The notes under the pieces were generated by a model. The model searched no databases and had not been told where the DNA came from. It saw nothing but the letters and a program-made list of their open reading frames with translations. The position numbers and the translations under genes are program-made. 64,000 bases of DNA from Agaricus subrufescens. Its lineage: Eukaryota; Basidiomycota; Agaricomycetes; Agaricales; Agaricaceae. Location: assembly GCA_029945375.1 (NCBI GenBank), contig CM057069.1, positions 1,525,677 to 1,589,676 on the forward strand, given 5' to 3'. Below are positions 12,655 to 22,404 of this stretch, piece by piece. Each line of letters opens with the position of its first letter. The first letter of the stretch is position 1.

Positions 12655-13020
12655 TCTATAGAGCAGCATATAGATGGATTCTGATATCATATCAGCAGCA
12701 TTTGATCAGATATTGATGGCATCAATACCAAATCTACCATTTGTAGCTTTGATAGCCAGAAAATAGTATCCTCTGCCTTGATAAGTAGCCAATTCTGTAT
12801 TTTCAATGTACAGGGACAAAACTGTTCCAATGATGCTCTGACTTAAAAGGATTATATAATGACCAATAATAACTGTACAGCCACATAACATCACACAATA
12901 GTAGCTTAGAAACTAAGGTATACTCATAAATATCCTCAAGATTTTAAACATTTTATGTATGCTGGTATATAGCATTCTTTCCAAAGGTACAAAACATTGG
13001 AACGGTTTTGTCCCCCACTG
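12655..13020 (-). repeat. right long terminal inverted repeat of A2
   Basis: Inverted partner of 11446-11806, with a few substitutions and a small indel next to the inner end. Confidence 0.85.
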
Positions 13021-14000
13021 TATAAAGAGGTTCTTGCAGCTATTTCAACTGTACAGAGGCACATAGACTTAGATTCTGATCTATGTGCACAAAAATTGGA
13101 CTCCATGTTGGATTCATTTAGATACAATCTCCATAGAGAACACTCAAAATCTTTGGAACCTACACTGGTTACAAATTATTTTTGTTGTATTAGTTCCTGA
13201 TGTCCCAATAAACCTTGAATGAATTTTTCCCAATTTTTCCCAATTTTTCCTGTTATTTAGGGCCTATTTTTCACTCGTTTCTCTTAACCTATACCCCCTC
13301 ATAACCCATAGCTCCAAGTGTGTCCCGAGGGGTATAGGTTAAGAAAGTGACAACTGTAGCAGCAAATCAACTTTAAAATGGTATGGATTACATAAACTTA
13401 GATACTTTTGAGTTCAACCAGCCTCTTAATATGAGTTTTGCCAAAATATAATAAATAAATATCAATAGTGAGGTAAAAGTTAATGAATTTCTACCTAATA
13501 GATTATTACATCTATAGAGCAGCATATAGATGGATTCTGATATCATATCAGCAGCATTTGATCAGATATTGATGGGATCAATACCAAATCTACCATTTGT
13601 AGCTTTGATAGCCAAAAAATAGTATCCTCTGCCTTGATAAGTAGCCAATTTTGTATTTTCAATGTACAGGGACAAAACTGTTCCAATGATGCTCTGACTT
13701 AAAAGTATTATATAATGACCAATAATAACTGTACAGCCACATAACATCACACAATGGTAGCTTAGATACTAAGGTATATTAATAAATATCCTCAAGATTT
13801 TAAACATTTTATGTGCACTGGTATATAGCATTCTTTGCAAAGGTACAAAACATTGGAACAGTTTTGTTCCCCACTGTATGTACAACTTCAGTTGATTTCC
13901 TGGCCATTTACACAATTCATCATTTGTATACTATTCTTAGATTGCCCTCATCATGATGCCTTTGAAAATATCCTGTCTCCTTTCATAAACCTTGCTTCAG

Positions 14001-17000
14001 TCACCTGGTTCTAGTTACAATAAGTCTGCCCACATGCCTTATTTTTTTAGTATTAGTATTAAGGAACATAATCACCATGTACACTTGCTTACCCTCAGAA
14101 TTGTGTGTTACTATTTCAATTGCTTGATTTTCTCTATTTTGCATTATTGTGTTGTATTTAGAAAAGATACAATATCTTTTCTCCTTTGCATCTCCTACTA
14201 AAAGAGCAACTTGGGCACTGGAAACTGCTCCACAGATAAGCACTGGTAAATCTGGTGATTGTTGCAAAAACACTTTTGTTTGGTGATCAATAGGCTTGAG
14301 AAATGGAATGAAAAGATCATTCACAATTTGCAGTTTACAATTTGAGTTACTCACATGCTAAACCAGGAATTGTAGAAGAGGTAATGGTCATTCACAGGAC
14401 CCAGGTCACTAACAATTAGACTTACAAGCTGATCAAAGAATTGTGGAAGAGAAATTGATGAGTCACAGATCTCAGGTCACCAACAGATAGACTTACACGC
14501 TGAGTCAAGAATTGTGAAAGAGGAAATAATCAGTCACAGACTCCAGGTCACTGATAGATGGACTTACATGCTGATCCAGGGATTGAGGAAGAGGAAATGA
14601 TTAGTCACAGACTCCAACCCACCAACAAATGGGCTTACAGCCTGATCAAGGAATTGTGGAAGAAGAAATGGTCAGTCACAGACCTCAGGTCACCAACAGA
14701 TGGACCTACATGCTGACCCAGGAATTGTGGAAGAGGAATAATCAGTCACAGACCCCCAGGTCACCAACAGATGGACTTACATACTGATCCAGGAGTTGTG
14801 GAAAAGGAAATGATGAGTTATGAGCCCCAGGTCACTAACAAATGGACTTACATGCTGATCCAGGAATTGTGGAAGAGGAAATGATTAGTCACAAATGTTA
14901 GATCACCAACAGATGGACTTACATGCTGATCCAGGAATTGTGAAAGAGTAAATGATCAGTCACAGATCCCAGATCACCAAGAGATGGACTTACACGCTAT
15001 TCCAGGAATTGTGAAAGAGGAACTGATCAGTCACAGACCTTAGGTCATCAACAGATGGACTTACATGATGATCCAGGAGCTGTGGACAAGAAAATAATTA
15101 GTTACAGATCCCAGGTCTCCAACACTTAGACTTACAGGCTGATCCAGGAATTGGGGAAACAGAAATGATCAGTCACAGGCCCCAGTTCACCAACAGATGG
15201 ACCTACATACTGATCCAGGAATTGGAAAAGAGGGAGTGATCAGTCTTGGACCCCAGGTCACCAACAGGTGGACTTACAGCCTGATCTGAAAACTGTGGAC
15301 AAGGAAATGATCAGTCATGGACCCCAGGTTACCAACAGATGGACTTACAGCCTGTTCCAAGAACTATGGACAAGGAACTGATCAATCATAAACCCCAGGT
15401 CACCAGTAGATGGACTTACAGGCTGATTCAGGAATTGTGAAAGAGGAAATGATTAGTCACAAACACCAGGTCACCAACAGATGGACTTACAGCCTGATCC
15501 AGGAATTGTGAAAGAGGAGATGATTAGTCATAGACCCTAGGTCTCCAACAGATGGACTTACAGCCTGTTCCACAACCTGTGGACAAGGAATTGATCAGTC
15601 ATAGACTCAGGCCATCAACAAATGGACTTACATGCTGATCCAGGAATTGTGAAAGAGAAACTAATCAGTCACAGACCCCAGGTCACCAACAAATAGACTT
15701 ACATGCTGATCCAGGAATTGTGAAAGCACAAATGATCAGTCACAGGCCCCAGGTCACCAACAGATCAACTTACAGCCTGATCCAACAATTGTGGACAAGG
15801 AAATGTCAGTCACAGACCCCAGGTCACCAACAGATGGACTTACATCCTGATCCAGGAATTATGGAAGAGGAAATGATCAGTCACAAACCCCAGGTCACCA
15901 ATAGATGAACTTACAGGCTTATACAGGAATTGTGGAAGAGGAAATGGTTAGTCACAGACTCCAGGTCACCCACAAATGGACTTACAGACTGATTCAGGAA
16001 TCATGGAAGAGAAAATGATCAGTCATAGACCCCAGGTCACCAACAGATGGACTTACAGGCTGATTCAGGAATTGTAGAAGAGGAAATAATCAGTCACAGA
16101 TCCCAGGTCACCAATAGATAGACTTACAGCCTAATCCCAGAATTGTGGAAGAAGAAATGATTAGTCACAGACCCCAGATTACCAACAGATGGACTTACAC
16201 CCTAATCCAAGAATTGTGAAAGAGGAAATTATCAGTCACAGACCCCAGGTCACCAATAATGGACTTACAGGCTGATCCAGGAGTTGTGGAAGAGGAAATG
16301 ATCAGTCACAGCCCCCAGATTACCAACAGATGAACTTACACGCTGATTCAGGAATTGTAAAAGAGGAACTGATCAGTCACAAAATGCAGGTCACCAACAG
16401 ATGGACTTACAGGCTAATCCAGGAATTGTGGAAGAGGAAATGGTTAGTCACAGACTGCAGGTCACCAACAGATGGACTTACAGGCTGATTCAGGAATTGT
16501 GGAAGAGAGGAAATGATCAGTCACAGACCCCCGGGCCACCAACAGATGAACTTACATCCTGATCCAGGAATTGTGGAAGAGGACATGGTCAGTTACACAC
16601 CGCACCTAAGCGACTGATGTACTTACCTCTTCAATCACGTAATTTTCATTATCGTCATAGTCAACGTCCAGATCATTGAAATGGACTTTCTCAAACATGT
16701 CAACATTACCAGCCCTGTGTGGATATTCCTGTAATAGTAATGAGAGTGCGAAATATTTGATGTTATGTATGATATTACCACCCAAGATTCAAATGCTTGT
16801 TTAACGAATGAAAATAGGATCACAGGTCCATCCCATGGAGTGAAGGGACCATGGTTGTAGTTGCATAGACGACTCATGTTGATATTTTGTAAAGAGTTTA
16901 AAAACTCATCGTACTTTTGCTGCGATCCCGACGAGACCCCTCCGTGAGGCTCATGGCTCTTCACTATCTGAGTCAGTAGTGTTCGACCCATGTCCGTGAG

Positions 17001-18697
17001 AATGCCTCTGGTGAATGCCGCAGTGTCTTTTTCTGGCATCCCTTGTAACTCGTTTTGCAAAGAATCGGTACCAGAAGCTGAACGCGAGTATGAGCATCCC
17101 TCAAACATGATGACGAATACACTCAAACATACCAACATTCTCTCCAAAATGTTTATACCACAGGTTGAGATAGCCCGATAGGACATCGATCTCCACATCA
17201 TGAACATCAATATAAAACTCTCCCGATCTTTGCGCATCCGTCAAGTAGTCGGGGAAAGAAGCATGTAAGAAGGTCAACGGTGTCGTGTGTGCTTCTTCCC
17301 AAGGCGGTATCTTAAGCGTTGATATGCATTTTGTGAGAGCAGGATAGACCCGATGAAGCTCTAGCTGGAGAATCGTGGCCATGCCTCTGAGAGTTCTGGA
17401 CTTTGACGAAGCCCGAAGCCCAGAAGCAGTGCTGCTGCGGAATAACAATGTCGCCCCGAGCAAGAGTTTTGTTATGTTTAACAATTCCGGTGGGATTCTC
17501 AAGAGAATTTCCCTATACAAGTTATCGAGGTTCTTGAAAGGCTGCTCCGCGCTCGAAACACTCTTCGAACCATCAATAGCGGATAAGACACGATCGAGTC
17601 GTGAGATAGGATTAGAGTGATCAGGATCCTTGATGAAACGAATTGCGGTTTGCGCAAAAATGAAGTGGCCAGAGGAAGCCTCCGCGAGTTTGGCGAGGAC
17701 AGTGTTTCCAGGCCAATCATCTGGGGTAGGGCCAGGAAACTCGTCTCGTATGGTGCGGAAGCTATCAGCCAAGAAGCGTCGAACGTCGTCCCGAGCATCT
17801 AGGGCGTTGATGAAGATAGAGTGCGACTCAAACCGGCCTTGTATGGAGGCCTCTTTGAACGTGTTGGTTACATGGAGCTCCGGACGACTCGCGATAATCC
17901 ACGCGAGGGGCTTATCACGATGCTCCCGTGTAAACTTGCTGATGATTCGGATAATGTCCCGTTGGGGGCCCACACCCTCGACCTCGTCAAGTCCATCCAG
18001 CAAGATAGCCATGGGTAGCCCACCCGTTCCAATCTTCCTCACTACGAATGGCTCGATGATGAAGGCTCGAAATTGAGCCTCCATGTTTTTGGTGAGGATG
18101 CTGGGGTTGATAGTAATTCGATCGACGATATAGTCGCGGTAGGCCTCAATACGATGAGCGAGTTGATTCGCGATGGTAACAAAGATACGGTTTGGGTCAT
18201 TACAGTTATTTGGTCGCGAAATAAATACAGAAACGACGCGATCCCCGATTTTTTCCGCAAAGGTTTGCATGATGGCAGATTTGCCGACCCCAGCAGGTCC
18301 AGTCAGCAGGAAAAGGGAATTCAAGCGGGAGATATCATCGAACCAGGTAAGGAGTAATTCGAGAATCGCTTCACGTGTACCGGGATGACACCTGGGCGGG
18401 TATTGGCGTGAAGAATCATCATGGGCTGCACCATCGATGATATACTTTAAGATCAATCCCATAACTAGGGATAAGACAAGACGAATAAGTAGGGTTCTCG
18501 AATAGATGACGCAGCTATCCTCACCATAGCGCATTTTATCCTCTCCTTGAGTTTCCACCATGACGGGATTGTTCAAAACAAAGTGGTGAGCTCCAGACAA
18601 GAAACCACTAGAGCCAGAGGACACTGCGACAATCATGAGCAGCTGACTATTGTGAAAGCACACATAGAAACGCACCTTGTATGTGCGGGGAAGCCAT
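14001..18697 (-). CDS. NACHT-domain NTPase (fungal NLR-like), with a repeat-expanded intron
   Basis: STAND-type NTPase of the kind that Agaricomycetes hold in large numbers, thought to act in non-self recognition or regulated cell death. Exons: 18697-18676, 18623-18525, 18464-17133, 17077-16779, 16728-16627 and probably 14357-14001. Phases agree; 736 residues with the last exon. The N-terminus carries GFLSGAHHFVLNNPVMVE, common in this group. Then come the RCHPGTREAI linker, Walker A (LTGPAGVGKSAIMQT), Walker B (AILLDGLDEVEG) and a sensor-like IIASRPELH. No WD, TPR or ankyrin repeats follow. Exon 5 ends at a perfect GTAAGT donor at the edge of the 71-bp array; the next in-frame sequence is beyond the array (14357). 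Unspliced, the frame would stop seven codons into the intron. The last exon is AT-rich and unrecognised, so that part of the model is tentative. Confidence 0.75.
14358..16626 (-). repeat. tandem array of about 32 intron-like 71-bp units
   Basis: Read on the minus strand, each unit is an intron of about 68 nt. It starts GTAAGTCC, has a CTGAT or CTGAC branch-site match about 30 nt before the end, a pyrimidine-rich stretch (tttcctcttcc) and the acceptor GGATCAG. Three bases of the form NNT (mostly CAT, CCT or GCT) then precede the next GTAAGT. The span of 2269 bp plus the final triplet equals 32 x 71. The first unit (16626-16559) is exactly 68 nt, starts at the donor of NACHT exon 5, and is the most divergent in its 5' half. 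The last unit ends at the acceptor 14358, followed by CAT. Confidence 0.9.
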
Positions 18698-19790
18698 GGC
18701 GAGACCTGGGGAAACGGATTGGGGGGCCACGTCAGTTGTAAACATCCGCCGAAGGGCCTGAAGAGGGCCTGATGCGACGATAAGCTATGACTGTACTCTC
18801 AAGCACAGGGTGCATAAGCATACCAGAGGTGGCCGGTCCAGACATAGCAGGGTTTCCGGACCTAGATCGATCATCCGTGTCGTCGATAGGCTTGGAGAAA
18901 AGTGGCATAGTCAAGAGTACTAGAAACAGAACAAAGGTCGTGCTCAGGAGACAAATACAAGGATCGTAGAGGTCTAGCGTTCATGCCACACACCTGCGAG
19001 AAGATCTTTTGTGAGCGGGGATGTGTGCGTACGGAGTTGGGTTACAAAGACGAAGCTGTGCTGGCCTCGTGCCTACAACGGTACTAATGAGGCATCCCAC
19101 GAATAATCACACAACCGATCGCTCGATCTCAAGTGCTGTAGTGGTGACAACTATAAGCTATAGGCATAGCTAACATATTGCATATCTAATTCAGAATATA
19201 TAACGCCCCGCTGCAAGACATAAGAATAAAAGGAGTCGAGGGAACAAAAATAAATATTCCCGTCAACGGGCCCCACCTGAGAGTCTTCGCGTTTATCATG
19301 ACCACCGCCTCATGCTATAATAACATGACAATAACACTGGCAAAAGCTAGCATTATTCCATGCTGCTAGCACTTTCCGATTTGTTTGGGACATTTCGGTC
19401 TTACAGAGCCCTCCTTTTGCCTTGCAGAATCAGGGGACCTGTACTGCAAGATAATGAGATTTGGTACTTGTGATTGTCACAGACATACTTTCACTGCCAC
19501 TCCTGCATATGCGTAACCCCAACCCGTATAAAGTCTCGACCTATGGTCGTGGGTACAGTTCCTCGTAAGCCGACCCGCGCTGATCTATACCTTTGTAAGA
19601 GATATCACGAAGGTAGTCAGGAGCAAGAACAGGGCATTAAACAATAGAGTCGCATTTCTGGGAGTCCCTAATACTACACAAGGCGAATGTGTAAACTTGA
19701 TTTTTATGCAACCCAGGCCCTTGCAATAAGCCCAGTGAGACATTTAAAACAAAGATCCACCTTTCAGACAAGACAATCAGCATAGCAATC
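18698..19790. other. no supported gene
   Basis: This is the upstream region of the NACHT gene. Short opposing frames at 18732-18969 are shadows of each other and show no domain. No other signal was found. Confidence 0.5.
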
Positions 19791-19799
19791 GACGACATA

Positions 19800-20364
19800 C
19801 CGATATCATCAATCTTGGATTGGTAGATGCCGTCGGAAAAGAAGTCCAACCGTCGCTATTCGTAGAGTCTATGTGGTGATTTTAGCAAGGACGGGAAATT
19901 TGCGAGGATGAGGGTATTCCACAAGGATGCAGTTAAACTAAACAGGTTTGAATAAAACGAGGATGTAATGCACGTACCCAGATGTGAGAATGAACGATCA
20001 AGCTGACACTAAGGAGTCCATCAATAATAGGTTGAGCAGGTGTGCCAGTTACAAACGCGGCAACAGTGAGCAGTGGCGGGGCCAGCAGAGAGCAGACATT
20101 CGAATACCTAATGATAAGAACCCGTGGAGGAAGGAGTAGATGTTGTAGGGTCATTTACAAAACCTGTAGAAAGTGCGCGAGCTACAAACGATCAGTAGTC
20201 TAGTTAGTGGAGTGGTATATCGCAGACGTACACAAACAGCGCGACGCGCAATGACTCTCGGAAATGGACATTTACGGTGCCTGTAGAAACGGCACGAGCT
20301 GCGAAAGATCAGGAATCTAACGTGTGGGATAGCATATGTTTGACCGACTCTACAAGGCTACTCT
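19800..20364 (-). pseudogene. SDH4-like (CybS) pseudogene, copy 2
   Basis: Remains of a gene for the small membrane-anchor subunit of mitochondrial succinate dehydrogenase. On the minus strand, FECLLSAG shifts frame into PLLTVAAFVTGTPAQPIIDG and SVSLIVHSHI. A 40-nt intron follows (from about 19980), then HPRKFPVLAKITT, a TAG where Trp is expected, TLRIATVGLLF, and after another shift GIYQSKIDDIG. Order and spacing match the transmembrane helices and C-terminus of CybS. At least two frameshifts and one stop make it non-functional. The 5' flank to 20364 contains an internal duplication of about 120 bp and is shared with copy 1. Identification rests on remembered family patterns, not on a search. 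Confidence 0.72.
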
Positions 20365-20466
20365 GAGTACAGCACGATGTGCAGCAGCCCTCGGAAAATT
20401 TGCCCGAAGGATGAGATTGGAGGCCATGGTCAACAACAGACGAATGTGGGAAACGATACTTCGCAT

Positions 20467-20484
20467 AACCCTAGGGTTAGGGTC
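20467..20484. repeat. telomere-like palindrome
   Basis: The sequence aaccctagggttagggt contains the palindrome AACCCTAGGGTT, two TTAGGG-type units meeting head to head. It is only about 1.5 units on each side and may be chance. Confidence 0.3.
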
Positions 20485-20659
20485 TATATAAATAATAACC
20501 GCGATCTACCTAATAGACAAGATCCCGTCCCTAGTAGAATTTAACCCTTGTCCTCCAACATCCTCTGAATTATCTACCACCACTGGCTTCTTCTTCTCGC
20601 CTATATTGCTGCCATCCCCACTCTTCGATGCACATACTCTCCAAAACTTCAAATCCTCA

Positions 20660-21439
20660 TCACCTGCACCGGTGCAGATGACATCCGATTCCAGCTGGCC
20701 CGACACAACTAAACAACACTCTCGAGTCATGAGAGTCACATCCAGCAGGAATCAAAATGGAGGGGAAAAAATTTAACGAGGCGAAATAAAAGTCATCATC
20801 TTCCTTGTCAGGATATGGTACAACTTTGATGCCACGATAAGGAGGTGGTCGCCTGGGGTAGGAGGACCTCGTGGGAGATACATTGGATGGATTGTCTGAG
20901 TTGTCGCCGGAGCTAGAAGGGGATACGACGAGAACCAACCTAAAGGCGTCTTTGCCGTTGAGATAGAAACGATAGAACCGCTTCTCACGTATGAGACCAA
21001 GTGATACATAGAGCGAGAGAGCAGCGCAATTATCGAATTCTGTTTCGAGGATAATCTGTTACGAGTGGTGTGGGTGGCGGACGAGGAAGAAAAGAAAGGG
21101 AACCAACCTCTTCGACGCCATCCTCCTGCATGGCATCGATGGAACTACGGACGAGGGCACTAGCTGGAAAGAAGAGAAAAAATAAACAACAGAGACCGCA
21201 CCAAGGTTGAGGGATATCCCCGTTCATCTGTAAGAAGTGAGGATGGAAAGGGGGGGGAACTGGACAGACCTATGCCGCATTTTCGCCAGTTCTGTCGACG
21301 CTGAGTATAACGATATATCCACGATTGGATCCGTTGTGATGGAGACTCTGTTTGCAGGCAATGACACCTATGGGATGAGAATTGACGGGATTGCCTGCGT
21401 ATGTCTGGAGTTGGGGAGGGTATTGAATGACTGGGCTGA
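20660..21439 (-). pseudogene. NatC catalytic subunit-like (NAA30/MAK3) acetyltransferase, probably broken
   Basis: Exons 21439-21270, 21163-21108 and 21055-20660 encode pieces of a GNAT N-terminal acetyltransferase: HPIGVIACKQSLHHNGSNRGY, then NWRKCGI from the acetyl-CoA loop, SSIDAMQEDGVEEI, ILETEFDNCAALSLYVSLGL and REKRFYRFYLNGKDAFRL. That order is the NAA30 signature. The frame breaks between ILSVD and NWRKC (about 21290-21296), where one base seems missing. The N-terminal helices are unrecognisable, with only 22 nt left where an intron would be. Beyond FRLVL the protein carries a long Ser/Pro tail. A single-base assembly error would partly rescue it, but the missing N-terminus argues for decay. 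Confidence 0.7.
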
Positions 21440-21599
21440 CTGGAAGAGAGAAAACGCGTACCAGGAATGAGAGACGGGGCCTGCGGGGGCAGGTAGAAGT
21501 GTGTCGGCCTTTCTGAGTTATCCGTGAATCGCAGAGACACGTCTGCAGGTCAGGCTGGGTCTCAATATCGCACTTGATTGTTCCATGGGAGAGCAAAGA

Positions 21600-22404
21600 C
21601 GAGTTGACTCGGGCATAGCCGATCGACTGTCCCTACGTCTTCCGAGGTGTTTTCATACCGACCTCCCGGTCAGTCTGCATCGGCGGTGGTTGCGCGAAAG
21701 GTGGGGAAGATGACTGGGGCGTGGTGGGCGGGCATCAAGAGCGTGCAGTTGTGTACAAATGGTCATGGTGGTTGAGGATAGGCTGGTGCGACTTTGACTT
21801 GATATTCAATTAATCTGTTGGTAGATACATGGTTTCATGAGAAAGAGAGAGATGCAGTGCTTTATGATGCAATTTGAAGAGTTCTGACATCGGTCCCGGC
21901 GCTGTCAACTAACCAACAAGTTCATGGGTGCAGCGTTGTTTGAACTTCGATTGATGATCATATTTCCCATAATCAGGCTACTTTCCTATACAAGCGACTT
22001 GCACTTCTCACCATCCCACTATCCCAACTTTCCCCCTCGCCTCCGTCTTTTTTACCCATAACATTTAAGGTACACCGAACAATTCCCAGGTAAGTTGTCA
22101 TGTCATTATCTCCAAAATTTTCACTTACTATACTAGTTCCCCGAGAGAAAAACTCGGTCTATTCCTCTGCCTTCTCACCTATCAAGGCACGCGCACAGTC
22201 CTAATTCTAAAAGAGGCGGCCCACCGCCTCAGTCAGGTACCCCTTTGTACATTCTCCATAGTATACTACAGACTGTGCTTAAGCATCGCGTAAAAAATCT
22301 CAACTTCAAATAAAAGACAAAAAAAAACATTAATGTTCATCAAGTCCGTACAGCAATGTCTCCCCCACAAAAAAGAAAAAAAAAAGGATATCTATAATGA
22401 CACA
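21600..22404. other. no supported gene
   Basis: Upstream remnant of the acetyltransferase pseudogene and 3' flank of the DUF6534 gene. Only A/T-rich tracts were seen. Confidence 0.5.

Larger units (their letters stand above)
11446..13020. mobile_element. DNA transposon A2, uninterrupted copy, inserted in B
   Basis: The complete 1575-bp copy of family A has CAGTGGGGGACAAAACC ends and TA duplications at 11444-11445 and 13021-13022. It splits the C-terminal codons of the B transposase; precise removal with one TA restores the frame. Very long inverted ends (about 365 bp) flank a centre of about 850 bp with no coding capacity. Near identity to A1 suggests both moved in a short period, presumably with a transposase supplied from elsewhere. 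Confidence 0.9.
9890..13200 (+). pseudogene. pogo/CENP-B-type transposase, broken
   Basis: An ATG at 9890 opens a frame with in-frame TAG (10028-10030) and TGA (10103-10105). A second frame (10173-10553) holds a Psq/CENP-B-type helix-turn-helix (SLEQRIEILDWHHKNGKNQ). A third (10592-11443) holds the DDE_1-type core with ILLIVDNFSGH and YVQPADQGII, interrupted by TGA at 10937, 10943, 11027 and 11072. Between HTH and core, the part that normally carries the first catalytic Asp is missing: the two halves abut near 10553-10592. Element A2 then interrupts the C-terminus at 11445; the reading resumes in frame at 13021 and stops near 13200. Most stops look like CGA-to-TGA changes. The protein cannot be active. 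Confidence 0.85.
9578..13356 (+). mobile_element. pogo-like DNA transposon B, inserted in A1
   Basis: The left end is CAGTCATCACTCTCTTAACC and the right end reads the same in inverted form (CAGTTGTCACTTTCTTAACC). TA duplications at 9576-9577 and 13357-13358 interrupt the A1 sequence gtgatatagcagc, which is intact in copy A2, so the insertion point is certain. B carries the decayed transposase described separately and is itself split by A2. Without A2 it is about 2.2 kb. Its subterminal regions repeat the motif CCCATA many times. Confidence 0.88.
8514..13876. mobile_element. DNA transposon A1 (non-autonomous, TA target site), outer layer of the nest
   Basis: The element begins CAGTGGGGGACAAAACC and ends with its inverted form, flanked by TA duplications at 8512-8513 and 13877-13878. 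After removal of inserted element B (9578-13356 plus one TA) it is about 1.58 kb, matching the uninterrupted copy A2 at 11446-13020. CAGT termini and a TA target-site duplication place it in the Tc1/mariner-pogo superfamily. It holds no transposase; the only repeated open frame lies inside its long inverted ends. It inserted into the SDH4-like fragment. The sequence is AT-rich and almost free of CpG. Confidence 0.88.

Noticed and set aside
15720..15908. Open frame inside the array
   Set aside because: It is a translation of the tandem repeat and recurs with unit phase; no start context or domain.
14358..16626. CRISPR-like array
   Set aside because: The 71-bp units abut without unique spacers and lie in a fungal gene. 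There are no cas genes.
18732..18969. Opposing 60-codon frames upstream of the NACHT gene
   Set aside because: They overlap each other on both strands and show no family pattern.
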